Shown in pieces: positions 23,886 to 32,931 of a DNA stretch of 64,000 nucleotides. A program made the translations under genes and the position numbers. This DNA is from [Bacteroides] pectinophilus (GTDB lineage Bacteria; Bacillota; Clostridia; Lachnospirales; Lachnospiraceae). Position 1 is the stretch's first letter; each line of letters begins with the position of its first letter. Location of the stretch: assembly GCA_025146925.1 (NCBI GenBank), contig CP102260.1, positions 449,001 through 513,000 of the forward strand. Direction: 5' to 3'. The notes under the pieces were generated by a model. That model saw only the letters and a list, made by a program, of their open reading frames with translations. It was not told the DNA's origin and searched no databases.

Positions 23886-25307
23886 ATGTTACAGTCGATT
23901 AACACGATACTGTCTAAGATAGACGGTATGGTATGGGGCATCCCTCTTATGGTGCTTATCCTTGCAGGAGGCATATATCTTACAATTAGAATGGGGCTGC
24001 TTCAGATACGTAAGCTTCCGCTGGCACTTAAGTGGATGGTTAAGAACGAAGAGGACGGACATGGAGAAGTATCGTCATTTGGCGCATTATGTACGGCTCT
24101 TTCAGCAACTATAGGTACCGGTAATATCGTAGGTGTTGCAACTGCAATATGTGCGGGTGGACCGGGAGCATTATTCTGGATGGAGATTGCGGCGTTCTTC
24201 GGTATGGCTACCAAGTATGCTGAGGGTCTCCTTGCTGTAAAGTACAGAGTGGTTGACGAGAATAATCATTCTCTTGGCGGACCTTTCTATTACATAGAGA
24301 AGGGAATGGGTAAGAACTGGAAATGGCTTGCCAAGCTTTTTGCTTTCTTTGGTATCTGTGTCGGTCTGTTTGGAATAGGAACATTCTCACAGGTTAATGG
24401 TATAGCTTCAGCAGTTAATAATTTCTTCGACCCTGCTAATCAGATGACAGTAGTAATTCCGGGAATCGGTACATATTCATGGACAGTTGTAATTGCATCA
24501 CTTATACTCAGTATATGTGTTGCACTCGTACTTATTGGCGGAATTAAGAGAATTGCCAATGTATCACAGGTTGTAGTTCCGTTTATGGCTGTAATCTATT
24601 TTGTTATATGTATAGCACTTGTAATATGCAATATCAAGTCTGTTCCTTCAGCAGTTGTAACAATCATTGACGGAGCGTTTAATCCGGCGGCGGTGACAGG
24701 CGGTGTGGCAGGCTCAATAATCGTTGCAATGCAGAATGGTATTGCAAGAGGTATTTTCTCTAATGAGGCAGGACTTGGTTCAGCACCTATTGCGGCAGCA
24801 GCAGCCAAGACTAAGGAGCCTGTACGTCAGGGGCTTGTATCTATGACAGGTACATTTATTGATACTATAGTAATCTGTACAATGACAGGACTTGCAATCG
24901 TTATGACAGGTGCATGGCAGGTTAACGGACTTAAGGGTGTTGCGGTTACAACATATGCATTCAATAACGGACTGCCTATTCCGACAGTGATTTCTTCATT
25001 TCTGCTGATGATGTGTCTTGTATTTTTTGCATTCACAACAATTCTTGGCTGGGATTACTATTCGGAGAGATGTCTTGAGTATCTTACCGGAGGTAACATG
25101 AAGATGGTTGGAATATACCGCTGGCTGTATATCCTTGCGGTGTTTATCGGACCATATATGACGGTTGAAGCGGTATGGACAATTGCAGATATATTCAACG
25201 GACTCATGGCAATACCTAACATGATTGCAATATTTGCACTCAGTAGTGTTGTTATAGCAGAGACAAGGGACTTCTTTAAGAGACATAAGAAGGAATCAGA
25301 GGCGTAG
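23886..25307 (+). CDS. Sodium:alanine/glycine symporter (AGCS family)
   Basis: 473 residues with about ten membrane segments. Family signatures include SAFGALCTALSATIGTGNIVG-like text near residue 65 (here SSFGALCTAL and TIGTGNIVGVA) and ARGIFSNEAGLGSAPIA. AGCS proteins import alanine, glycine or related amino acids with Na+. ATG 23886 lies seven bases after GGAATGGAG. Sharing a leader with metF hints that its substrate is tied to one-carbon metabolism, glycine being an obvious candidate (inference). A strong terminator follows. Confidence 0.92.
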   Translation: MLQSINTILSKIDGMVWGIPLMVLILAGGIYLTIRMGLLQIRKLPLALKWMVKNEEDGHGEVSSFGALCTALSATIGTGNIVGVATAICAGGPGALFWMEIAAFFGMATKYAEGLLAVKYRVVDENNHSLGGPFYYIEKGMGKNWKWLAKLFAFFGICVGLFGIGTFSQVNGIASAVNNFFDPANQMTVVIPGIGTYSWTVVIASLILSICVALVLIGGIKRIANVSQVVVPFMAVIYFVICIALVICNIKSVPSAVVTIIDGAFNPAAVTGGVAGSIIVAMQNGIARGIFSNEAGLGSAPIAAAAAKTKEPVRQGLVSMTGTFIDTIVICTMTGLAIVMTGAWQVNGLKGVAVTTYAFNNGLPIPTVISSFLLMMCLVFFAFTTILGWDYYSERCLEYLTGGNMKMVGIYRWLYILAVFIGPYMTVEAVWTIADIFNGLMAIPNMIAIFALSSVVIAETRDFFKRHKKESEA

Positions 25308-25382
25308 GTATATTGGCAGGCACTATAAGCCGGATATACTGCTTTTGGTGTAATATCAATATAATACAAATGAAATATATAT

Positions 25383-25454
25383 AAAAAAGCACCTGTGGCG
25401 CATGGCAGACGGTTCCTGACTGTCAGTATATGTGTAGCTGCGGGTGCTTTTTTT
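25383..25454 (+). terminator. Terminator after the symporter gene
   Basis: AAAAAAGCACCTG (25383 on) pairs with CGGGTGCTTTTTTT (25441-25454) across a long, partly paired interior. Confidence 0.75.
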
Positions 25455-25547
25455 AGTTGGGACAGAGTGCTCAATTGGACAGTCTCATTTTTGTATTACG
25501 GGGATTCCGGAGCAGATATTAAATATATATAATTTATGAAAAATTAA

Positions 25548-25594
25548 TTGACATGATGGAAATGCTGCTATAAAATCGTTCTAAAAAGAACGAT
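25548..25594 (+). promoter_or_regulatory. marR promoter and operator
   Basis: TTGACA (25548-25553), 17 bases, TAAAAT (25571-25576). The perfect palindrome ATCGTTCT-AAAA-AGAACGAT (25575-25594) overlaps the -10 and start point and ends just before AAGGAGG. This is where a MarR protein would repress its own operon. Confidence 0.75.
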
Positions 25595-25608
25595 ATAAGG
25601 AGGGCGGA

Positions 25609-26058
25609 ATGTATTTCTGGGATAAACATAAGACAATTACGAGCTATTATGAGCTGCTCTCAGGTGAGGTATGTGACCGGTACGGGCTGACACAGATGGA
25701 ATATGACATACTTATGTTCCTGCATAATAATCCGCAGCACAATACCGCCGCAGAGATAGTAAAGGTCAGAAAATCAACAAAATCCCATGTTTCAACATCG
25801 TTAAAAAAATTAGAAAACAAAGGTCTGGTTGAACGGATACAAAGTGAGGATAACAAAAAGCATATAGAGATTGTTCTTCTGGACAAAGCAGAGTTAATCG
25901 TGGAAGCTGGGATTAATGCACAAAAGCGGTTTGCACAAAATGTACTAAGAGGATTGACGGAAGAAGAAAAGCATATGTGTATTAATGTATTTGACAAGAT
26001 CTGTAATAATGCGGAGGAGTGTTTAAGAGAATATAGGGAGAATTCAGATGAAAGATAA
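25609..26058 (+). CDS. MarR-family transcriptional regulator
   Basis: 149 residues with the winged-helix core of MarR: EYDILMFLHNNPQHNTAAEI, recognition helix KSTKSHVSTSLKKLENKGLV and wing RIQSEDNKKHIEI. It has a strong ribosome binding site (AAGGAGG) and its own promoter with a palindrome. The next gene starts 11 bases before its stop, so it is co-translated with two membrane proteins that it probably controls. The inducer is unknown. Confidence 0.88.
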   Translation: MYFWDKHKTITSYYELLSGEVCDRYGLTQMEYDILMFLHNNPQHNTAAEIVKVRKSTKSHVSTSLKKLENKGLVERIQSEDNKKHIEIVLLDKAELIVEAGINAQKRFAQNVLRGLTEEEKHMCINVFDKICNNAEECLREYRENSDER

Positions 26059-26488
26059 GTTTTGTGTAAAGAAAAAAACATTGCTGCTGATTGCAGGTGT
26101 TGTGTGGATGATTGCCGGTTTTAATGTTGCAAGGCTGGGAGTGTTGTCATATTTGAATATTGACAGAAAGTGGTATATGTACATTATGTCGGTATTTGTA
26201 TTTCTTCTCTTTGGATTAATGTTTTTTAAGATGAGCCGGAAGCATACAAAGCGGATACTGGGATACGAGGATTACCGGCCATTCTGGCATTTCTTTGATT
26301 GGAAAGCATATTTAATTATGACCTGCATGATGAGTGGTGGAATCGGATTCAGGGCAGCAGGGATATTCCCGGAGATATTTATTGCATTTTTTTATTCCGG
26401 GCTTGGTCTGGCGCTGGCATCAGCGGGAGTTATTTTTACAAGGAATTATTTATTGTACAGTCAGTTGATGGAGAAGGAGCAGGACTAA
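26048..26488 (+). CDS. Uncharacterised membrane protein of the MarR operon
   Basis: 146 residues with four predicted membrane segments and a central soluble stretch MSRKHTKRILGYEDYRPFWHFFDWKAY. The start overlaps the MarR gene by 11 bases and lies behind AGGGAGAATTCAG. No catalytic motif is visible. It belongs with the next gene to a small operon of unknown function, possibly transport or stress response as is common for MarR-controlled membrane proteins (inference). Confidence 0.7.
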   Translation: MKDKFCVKKKTLLLIAGVVWMIAGFNVARLGVLSYLNIDRKWYMYIMSVFVFLLFGLMFFKMSRKHTKRILGYEDYRPFWHFFDWKAYLIMTCMMSGGIGFRAAGIFPEIFIAFFYSGLGLALASAGVIFTRNYLLYSQLMEKEQD

Positions 26489-26490
26489 TA

Positions 26491-27171
26491 ATGAAAGAAA
26501 ATAATTACAAACCACAGATTCCGGATGTTATGGAAGCAGTATTTGACGCAGCATATTTAATTTTTGACCTGGTTGCTGCAGGTTTATTTTTTATATTTTC
26601 ACAGGGAAATATATTATTTATCCTTTATGGAATATTGACATTGACACTTTGCGGAGGGGATGCCTTCCATCTGGTGCCGAGAATTATAAGAGCGGTGCGT
26701 GGAAGCAGTGACAAGATAAAGAGACAGCTCGGAATAGGATTGCAGGTATCGTCAGTTACAATGACAGTATTTTATATTATTTTGATGTATATCTGGCAAT
26801 TTACATTTCCGGAATTAAAAATACCGGCAGTAATCGCAGCAATGATATGGATATCGGCGGTTGTCAGAATAGTGATATGTATGTTACCTCAGAACAACTG
26901 GTGTAAAGATGAAGGTAATATGAAATTATCCATTATCAGAAATGCAGTCTTTGCGGTTACCGGAATAGGGGTAATCATACTGTACTTGATTTCCGGGAAT
27001 ACATACGGGTATCATTTGATAAGGATGGCTGCAGCTATTATTATTTCTTTTGGATGTTATATTCCGGTAACTTTATTCAGCAAAATAAAACCGAAGGTCG
27101 GATTATTAATGATTCCGAAGACATGTGCGTATATGTGGATTATTGTAATGGGGCTTCAGCTTTTATTTTAA
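26491..27171 (+). CDS. Uncharacterised multi-span membrane protein of the MarR operon
   Basis: 226 residues with about seven membrane segments, including GILTLTLCGGDAFHLVPRI, where Gly, Asp and His may be functional. The ATG at 26491 lies two bases after the previous stop and has AAGGAG upstream. The frame is open further upstream but there overlaps the previous gene. No family is recognised with certainty. Confidence 0.7.
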   Translation: MKENNYKPQIPDVMEAVFDAAYLIFDLVAAGLFFIFSQGNILFILYGILTLTLCGGDAFHLVPRIIRAVRGSSDKIKRQLGIGLQVSSVTMTVFYIILMYIWQFTFPELKIPAVIAAMIWISAVVRIVICMLPQNNWCKDEGNMKLSIIRNAVFAVTGIGVIILYLISGNTYGYHLIRMAAAIIISFGCYIPVTLFSKIKPKVGLLMIPKTCAYMWIIVMGLQLLF

Positions 27172-27201
27172 AATATGTGATTTAACCAGGAGGCAGGCAT
27201 A

Positions 27202-27636
27202 ATGAAGACAGAAGAATTTGTAAAACTTATGACAGGGCATTTTGATAATAAAGAACAATTTACTGAGATGAAAGCAGCCGGAAAAATATTTCCGTATGCA
27301 CAGCATGTGAATACAGTCTGCAATGACAAAATAAATAACATCCCTGAGGATTTTCACGGGATATTTATTGTAGAAGATAAAAACACATTTTCATATGATT
27401 CTATGAAAAATGTTGATTATATCAAACTGAAAAAATCTGAAAAGTTCACTCCGGCATTGTACCATGAAAATGGTGGCGTCTGGGAAGGTGGCAGCACAAG
27501 CCGTTTCTCTCCGGTAATGACATTTAAGCTTTGGGAAAGGTTTTCCGATAGCTGTCTGGAAGTATCTGAAAGTATGGAAGTTAACGGAAAGAGAACTTTT
27601 GGATACGATGCTCCGATTATTTATAAAAGAGTATAA
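27202..27636 (+). CDS. Conserved hypothetical protein
   Basis: 144 residues, soluble, no signal peptide. Notable segments are HVNTVCNDKINNIPEDFHGIF, GGVWEGGSTSRFSPV and the end GKRTFGYDAPIIYKRV. The pattern weakly recalls the CpeT/CpcT-like beta-barrel family, which outside cyanobacteria has no known role; I cannot confirm that. The ribosome binding site is CAGGAGG. It is probably the last gene of the MarR operon. Confidence 0.6.
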   Translation: MKTEEFVKLMTGHFDNKEQFTEMKAAGKIFPYAQHVNTVCNDKINNIPEDFHGIFIVEDKNTFSYDSMKNVDYIKLKKSEKFTPALYHENGGVWEGGSTSRFSPVMTFKLWERFSDSCLEVSESMEVNGKRTFGYDAPIIYKRV

Positions 27637-27801
27637 AGAATTTATATAAAGCAGCAGAAGAGGGCAGCCGGTATTTTACGAATGTCCTGCTTCTGTTTTT
27701 TATGCCTGCTGCTTTTTACGACTGCTGATAAAAATAAGTTGACAAAGAAGATTTTGGATGTAAAATGGATTGGTAGTACCAATTTTTGGAGGAGTAAACT
27801 A

Positions 27802-28182
27802 ATGAAGTATCTGAAGCAATTTTTAATTATTCTGATAATATCATTTATCGGAGAGATTCTTAAGGAGATTCTGCCGCTGCCTATTCCGGCAAGTATATAC
27901 GGCATGGTAATTCTTTTTGTATGTCTGCTGACTAAGGTTATTAAGCTTGAAGATGTCAGAGAGACAGGCAAATTTCTTATAGAAATAATGCCGGTTATGT
28001 TTATACCGGCCGGTGTAGGCCTTATGTCATCGTGGAACGTTCTGCGTCCGCTTATTCTTCCAGTAGGAATTATTACGGTTGTAACGGTATTTACGGTAAT
28101 GGCTGTCAGCGGAAGGATTTCACAGGCGATAATCCGTGCAGGCCAGAAAAATGAGGAAAGTGCAGGAACCATAGATGAATGA
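27802..28182 (+). CDS. lrgA: CidA/LrgA-family holin-like protein
   Basis: 126 residues with four membrane segments. Family features are GEILKEILPLPIPASIYGM and the polar stretch LIEIMPVMFIPAGVGLMS. With LrgB it forms a membrane system first linked to control of murein hydrolases and autolysis and since tied to export of small metabolites such as pyruvate. ATG 27802 follows TTGGAGGAG; the frame is open upstream without a site. It overlaps lrgB by eight bases. Confidence 0.9.
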   Translation: MKYLKQFLIILIISFIGEILKEILPLPIPASIYGMVILFVCLLTKVIKLEDVRETGKFLIEIMPVMFIPAGVGLMSSWNVLRPLILPVGIITVVTVFTVMAVSGRISQAIIRAGQKNEESAGTIDE

Positions 28183-28867
28183 ATTTTTTGCTAACGCTGC
28201 ATTTGCAGGTGTGAGCGTAAGTCTTATATCGTACATGATAGGAGTATATCTTAAAAAGAAGCTGAATGTCGGACTTTTTAATCCGCTTCTTATATCAATA
28301 GCAGTAACAATAATATTTCTTGTGCTGGCACACATTGATTATGATGCATACAATGAGGGAGCCAGGTATCTGAGCTGGCTTCTGACACCTGCAACAGTAT
28401 GCCTTGCAATACCGCTTTATGAAGAGTTTGAATTGCTTAAGAGTAATGTCCGCGCCGTAATGTGCGGAATCATATCAGGCGTGCTTACAAGCCTTATAAC
28501 AATTCTTGTCCTTGCCATGTTTTTCGGGCTTACTCATGAGGAATATGTAACACTTCTGCCAAAGTCAATAACAACGGCAATAGGAATGGGTGTATCCGAA
28601 GAACTTGGCGGCTATGTAACTATTACTGTTGCTGTTATTATAATAACGGGTGTTATTGGTAATATTCTTGCGGAATTTATATGTAAAATTTTCAGAATTG
28701 AGGAGCCTATTGCCAAAGGAATAGCAATCGGATCTGCAGCACATGCAATCGGTACGGCCAAGGCAATGGAAATCGGTGAAGTTGAGGGCGCAATGAGCAG
28801 CCTTTCAATTGCAGTAGCGGGCATATTGACTGTGGTCGGTGCGTCTGTATTTGCACATTTTATATAA
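28175..28867 (+). CDS. lrgB: LrgB/CidB-family membrane protein
   Basis: 230 residues with about six to seven membrane segments and the family stretches LTPATVCLAIPLYEEF, LPKSITTAIGMGVSEELGG and GSAAHAIGTAKAMEIGEVEG. It is the partner of LrgA, translated from an overlapping start. A GntR regulator follows after 19 bases, probably in the same transcript. No LytSR two-component pair, the usual regulator of lrgAB, is next to it. Confidence 0.92.
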   Translation: MNEFFANAAFAGVSVSLISYMIGVYLKKKLNVGLFNPLLISIAVTIIFLVLAHIDYDAYNEGARYLSWLLTPATVCLAIPLYEEFELLKSNVRAVMCGIISGVLTSLITILVLAMFFGLTHEEYVTLLPKSITTAIGMGVSEELGGYVTITVAVIIITGVIGNILAEFICKIFRIEEPIAKGIAIGSAAHAIGTAKAMEIGEVEGAMSSLSIAVAGILTVVGASVFAHFI

Positions 28868-28886
28868 TAACGGAGTATAGATTAAG

Positions 28887-29573
28887 ATGGGGCGGGAATA
28901 TGAGAAGGCCGTTGATTATGTGCGCAGAATGATTAGCAGCGGTTCATTGAATGTAGGGGACAGACTTCCGACAGAGCGGGAGTTGTCGCTTGAACTTGAC
29001 ATAAGCCGTAATTCAACGAGGGAAGCCATGAGAATGCTTGAAAATATGGGCATCATAGTGTCACGTCATGGCTCAGGTAATTATATCAGCGGCAACATGG
29101 AGAGAACAATATCGGATATGATACATATGATGCTGGCACTTAAACAGGTCTCTCGTCATGATATATGTGATTTCAGAAGAAGCATGGAAAAGACAGTGTG
29201 CCATGCTGTAATAGACAGGCTGGAAGCTGGAAGTGATAAACCGGATGAGCTTGATATGGCAGCGGAACTGGCTTATTCTATGGACTGCAGTGACAGTGAG
29301 ACGGACAGAAGATTTCATTATCTGCTTGTAAAGGCATCAGGCAATGCATTTATCGATATACTTATGAGCGCACTCATAGACGTGTATCGTGAGTGGATAG
29401 ATGAAGCACTCGAAGCGATAAACGGTGATGATAAGTTACATCTTAAGAAGGCACATGAAGATATAATAAATGCTCTGCATAGCAGGGATAAGTCTGCATG
29501 TGACAGAGCAATAGATATGCACTATAATATTAACGAGCAAAGCCTGACAGGACAGCTGCTATCTTTTAAGTAG
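28887..29573 (+). CDS. GntR/FadR-family regulator
   Basis: 228 residues. N-terminal winged helix with VGDRLPTERELSLELDISRNSTREAMRMLENMGI and a C-terminal all-helical FCD domain with metal-binding residues (His near HYLLVKAS and later ones). FCD regulators usually bind small organic acids. Its place behind lrgAB suggests that it controls those genes. The 3' end overlaps the convergent LysR gene by 15 bases. Confidence 0.88.
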   Translation: MGREYEKAVDYVRRMISSGSLNVGDRLPTERELSLELDISRNSTREAMRMLENMGIIVSRHGSGNYISGNMERTISDMIHMMLALKQVSRHDICDFRRSMEKTVCHAVIDRLEAGSDKPDELDMAAELAYSMDCSDSETDRRFHYLLVKASGNAFIDILMSALIDVYREWIDEALEAINGDDKLHLKKAHEDIINALHSRDKSACDRAIDMHYNINEQSLTGQLLSFK

Positions 29574-30443
29574 TATTTCCTCAAGCTTGCCGGCGGCAAC
29601 ACTGTGAGGTTTTGATGTGTCCTGAATGAGACATACGGTTCTGTAGGGAACGGGTTCAAATATACGGATTGGCAGTATAGTTCCTTTTTGAATGAATTCG
29701 GATGCCATTTCTTCGGGATAAAAGCCGAGTCCGAGATTGTGCTCTACCATAGGAAGAATCTGGTCTGTAGTGGCAGCTTCCATATCGGGATTAAATGGCA
29801 TATTGTGATTTAAAAAATACTGCATATACAGTTCACGGGTTGCTGATTCGCCGCCAAGTGATATAAAAGGTATATCGGCAAGATTATTAATACTCTGCAT
29901 CTTTGCAGCGATATCTGAATATTTTCTTCCCCCGATGAGAATCTCACGGAATGAGTAAAGTGAGGTTTTCTGAAGGGGCTTTTTTATAGTTATGGGGGTT
30001 GTTACAACTGCAAAATCAACAAGTCCGTCCTCAAGGGCTTTGACAGCCTGTGGAGAGGAATGATTGGAAATGCGCAGCCTTACACGTGGATATTTTTCAT
30101 GGAACTCTTCAAGCTTGTTAAGAAGCATAAGGCGCAGCGCTGTTTCACTTGCACCGATAGTAACAATACCGCTTTCAAGACTGTTATCCATTGATATCTC
30201 TTTTTCTGCGACTTCAATCTGTTCAAAGGCAACCGCAACATGTTCATAAAGCCTTGTACCTTCAGGTGTAAGTGTTACACCACGGTTCGTGCGGACAAAA
30301 AGCTTGCATCCCAGTTCATTTTCAAGATTGTTCATGCATCGTGTTATGTTAGGCTGGTTATTTTCAAGAATCTCAGCAGCCCTCGAGAAGCTTTTGTATT
30401 GTGCAACATAATAGAATATTCTATAGTAATCGTAATTTGCCAT
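29559..30443 (-). CDS. LysR-family regulator
   Basis: 294 residues. N-terminal winged helix (FYYVAQYKSFSRAAEILENN) and a periplasmic-binding-protein-like effector domain. The helix-turn-helix carries NQPNITRCMNNLE where most LysR proteins have SQPAVS. ATG 30443 has GGAGGATAGC in front of it. It diverges from purA across 148 bases that contain TATACA-AAATA-TGTATA (30455-30471), a plausible self-binding site. The effector is unknown. Confidence 0.88.
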   Translation of the reverse strand: MANYDYYRIFYYVAQYKSFSRAAEILENNQPNITRCMNNLENELGCKLFVRTNRGVTLTPEGTRLYEHVAVAFEQIEVAEKEISMDNSLESGIVTIGASETALRLMLLNKLEEFHEKYPRVRLRISNHSSPQAVKALEDGLVDFAVVTTPITIKKPLQKTSLYSFREILIGGRKYSDIAAKMQSINNLADIPFISLGGESATRELYMQYFLNHNMPFNPDMEAATTDQILPMVEHNLGLGFYPEEMASEFIQKGTILPIRIFEPVPYRTVCLIQDTSKPHSVAAGKLEEILLKR

Positions 30444-30492
30444 GCTATCCTCCATATACAAAATATGTATAACCGACATATCAAATATACAT

Positions 30493-30521
30493 TTTACATC
30501 TGACTGCGTAAAAAGTATAAT
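30493..30521 (+). promoter_or_regulatory. purA promoter
   Basis: TTTACA (30493-30498), 17 bases, TATAAT (30516-30521), about 70 bases before the purA start and reading away from the LysR gene. Confidence 0.65.
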
Positions 30522-30590
30522 ACAGTCGGTTTGAAAAATCAATAATCAAAAATATATTGGCGGTGACTGACTGCACTGAAAGGAGAATTT

Positions 30591-31883
30591 ATGATTACGG
30601 CTGTTACGGGAATTAACTGGGGAGACGAAGGCAAAGGAAGAATAGTTGATCTGTTAAGTGAGAAGGCTGACTATGTTGTCAGGTATCAGGGCGGTAACAA
30701 TGCAGGGCACACAGTTGTGACACCTGAAGGAAAGTATGTGCTGAATCTTATTCCATCAGGAATACTGCATCCGGAAGCAGTATGTGTGTTAGGCGGAGGA
30801 ATGGTAGTTGACCTTGATCATCTCAGACATGAGATGTCAATGCTGCAATATATGAAAGTTAAAATAGATTCGGACAATCTCAAGATTTCGGATAAGGCAA
30901 CAATATGTATGCCTTTCCATGTGCGTCAGGATGTACTTGAGGAAGAAAGGCTTCTTGAAAAAGGCGCAGCATTTGGCTCAACAAGAAGAGGAATAGCATA
31001 TGCATACGGCGATAAGTATATGAAAAAGACACTTAGAATGGGCGATCTTCTGAATCTGAATTCGATTGCAATAAAGAGAAGACTTCAGGTTATACTTGAG
31101 AGTAAAAACCTCATCATGGAAAATGTCTATGGACAGAATCCGCTTTCATTTGAAGAATTATATAACTGGTGCGAAAGTCAGGCTGAATATTTCCGTAATT
31201 ATATATGCGATACCGGAAAGCTGCTTAACAATGCTGCCGAGGCAGGAAAAAATATTCTTTTTGAAGCACAGCTTGGCGCTTTAAGGGATATTGATTATGG
31301 TATATATCCTTATACATCAAGTTCAAATACCATAGCAGCATATGCGCCTATAGGTGCAGGAATTCCACAGAGAACGCCTGACCGTGTTGTAGGTGTAATG
31401 AAAGCATATTCAACATGTGTAGGAGAGGGACCATTTGCTGCTGAAGATGCAATGCCTGAAGAGTGGAATAATAAGCTCCGTAATGCCGGAGGTGAATTCG
31501 GGGCAGCAACAGGAAGACCAAGAAGGGTAGGACCTTTTGATGCGGTAGCAAGCAGGTATGGGATAGAATGTCAGGGGGCAGATGATATAGCCCTCACAAA
31601 GCTTGATGTACTGAGTGAGTTTGATACAATACCGGTAGTTACTGCCTATGAGCTTGACGGACATACGATTGACACATTCCCTGCTGACAGCAGTCTCGAG
31701 AGAGTGAAGCCTGTTGTTGAGGAGTATCCGGGATGGCACTGTGATATATCAGGCTGCAAAAGCTGGGAGGAGCTTCCTAAAGAGGCAAGAGAATACGTGC
31801 TGGCAATTGAAAAACTTGTTAATCACAGAATTTATCTTGTGTCAACGGGAGCAGAACGCAGCGAATATATAACAATATCTTAA
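30591..31883 (+). CDS. purA: Adenylosuccinate synthetase
   Basis: 430 residues. GTP-dependent enzyme joining IMP and aspartate, first step from IMP to AMP. The N-terminal phosphate-binding loop is NWGDEGKG, and the family stretches GGNNAGHTV, GSTRRGIAYAYGDK and FEAQLGALRDIDYG are present. Length is normal. GAAAGGAG precedes the ATG. pyrB follows after 71 bases that hold three imperfect repeats, so purine and pyrimidine steps may share a transcript. Confidence 0.95.
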   Translation: MITAVTGINWGDEGKGRIVDLLSEKADYVVRYQGGNNAGHTVVTPEGKYVLNLIPSGILHPEAVCVLGGGMVVDLDHLRHEMSMLQYMKVKIDSDNLKISDKATICMPFHVRQDVLEEERLLEKGAAFGSTRRGIAYAYGDKYMKKTLRMGDLLNLNSIAIKRRLQVILESKNLIMENVYGQNPLSFEELYNWCESQAEYFRNYICDTGKLLNNAAEAGKNILFEAQLGALRDIDYGIYPYTSSSNTIAAYAPIGAGIPQRTPDRVVGVMKAYSTCVGEGPFAAEDAMPEEWNNKLRNAGGEFGAATGRPRRVGPFDAVASRYGIECQGADDIALTKLDVLSEFDTIPVVTAYELDGHTIDTFPADSSLERVKPVVEEYPGWHCDISGCKSWEELPKEAREYVLAIEKLVNHRIYLVSTGAERSEYITIS

Positions 31884-31940
31884 TTGTACGGATTACATCG
31901 GTTAAATTATACAGATTGCATGAATTATACAGACTACATG
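31882..31940. repeat. Three imperfect 18-23 bp tandem repeats between purA and pyrB
   Basis: Units begin AATTGTACGGATTACAT, AATTATACAGATTGCATG and AATTATACAGACTACATG in direct order from 31882 to 31940, ending two or three bases before the pyrB ribosome binding site. Confidence 0.7.
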
Positions 31941-31954
31941 AATGGAGAATGAAA

Positions 31955-32905
31955 ATGAAACTCAGACATCTGATAGGACCACAGGACATTACACTTGAAG
32001 AAACTAATAGAATACTTGAACTTGCGCGCAGAATATCTGCCAATATGGACAGCTATTCAGAAGTTGCAAAAAGAAAAAAAGTAGCAACATTGTTCTATGA
32101 ACCAAGCACAAGAACAAGGCTGTCATTTGAGACTGCAATGCTTAATCTTGGCGGAAGCGTGATAGGGTTCCCGTCTGCCAATGTATCAAGTGCCAACAAA
32201 GGTGAGACTGTAGAGGATACAATAAGAGTTATAAGCTGTTATGCTGATATAGCTGTCATGCGTCATCCAAAGGAAGGCGCACCCCTGCTTGCTTCACTCT
32301 ATTCCAAAATACCTGTAATAAATGCAGGAGACGGCGGTCATAATCATCCGTCACAGACAATGATAGACCTTATGACTATTAAGAGCAGAATGGGAAGGCT
32401 CGACCACCTCAAAATTGGAATGTGCGGAGATCTGAAGTTTGGAAGAACCGTTCATTCACTTGTTCAGAGCCTGTCAAGATATGAAGGCAATGAGTTTGTG
32501 TTCATATCTCCGGAAGAACTCAGAATGCCGGAATATATGCTTGATGAGCTTCCGATAGATTCAGATGCAAAGTGGCGTGAAGAGAGAAGCCTTGAAAAGG
32601 CGCTTCCTGAGCTTGATATACTCTATATGACAAGAGTGCAGCAGGAAAGGTTCTTCAACGAGGAAGACTATCTGAGACTGCGTGACAGCTATATACTTAA
32701 TGCAGAAAAAATGCAGCTTGCAAAGAGCAACATGGCAGTCCTGCACCCGCTTCCACGAATCAACGAGATCTCAAGGGATGTGGACCTCGACAGCAGAGCT
32801 GCATACTTTGAGCAGGTGCAGAATGGCGTCTATGTCAGAATGGCACTGCTGATGTCTTTCATGGGGCTTGAAGACCCACTTACAGGTGAATGTATACTGG
32901 GTTAA
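31955..32905 (+). CDS. pyrB: Aspartate carbamoyltransferase catalytic chain
   Basis: About 316 residues. Carbamoyl-phosphate binding motif FYEPSTRTRLSFE, the KGET loop, GDGGHNHPSQTMIDL and aspartate-binding HPLPRI are all present, so the enzyme should be active in pyrimidine synthesis. The second of two close ATGs (31949, 31955) fits the GGAG at 31944-31947 best. No regulatory chain gene (pyrI) or other pyr gene follows. Confidence 0.93.
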   Translation: MKLRHLIGPQDITLEETNRILELARRISANMDSYSEVAKRKKVATLFYEPSTRTRLSFETAMLNLGGSVIGFPSANVSSANKGETVEDTIRVISCYADIAVMRHPKEGAPLLASLYSKIPVINAGDGGHNHPSQTMIDLMTIKSRMGRLDHLKIGMCGDLKFGRTVHSLVQSLSRYEGNEFVFISPEELRMPEYMLDELPIDSDAKWREERSLEKALPELDILYMTRVQQERFFNEEDYLRLRDSYILNAEKMQLAKSNMAVLHPLPRINEISRDVDLDSRAAYFEQVQNGVYVRMALLMSFMGLEDPLTGECILG

Positions 32906-32931
32906 GCCTGCCCGTCTGAGTTAACCGGTCT

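Larger units (their letters stand above)
25308..25608. other. Gene-free stretch between the symporter and MarR genes
   Basis: It contains the symporter terminator and the MarR promoter/operator, both listed. The remaining bases (about 25456-25545) are AT-rich with no feature that I can support. Confidence 0.6.
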
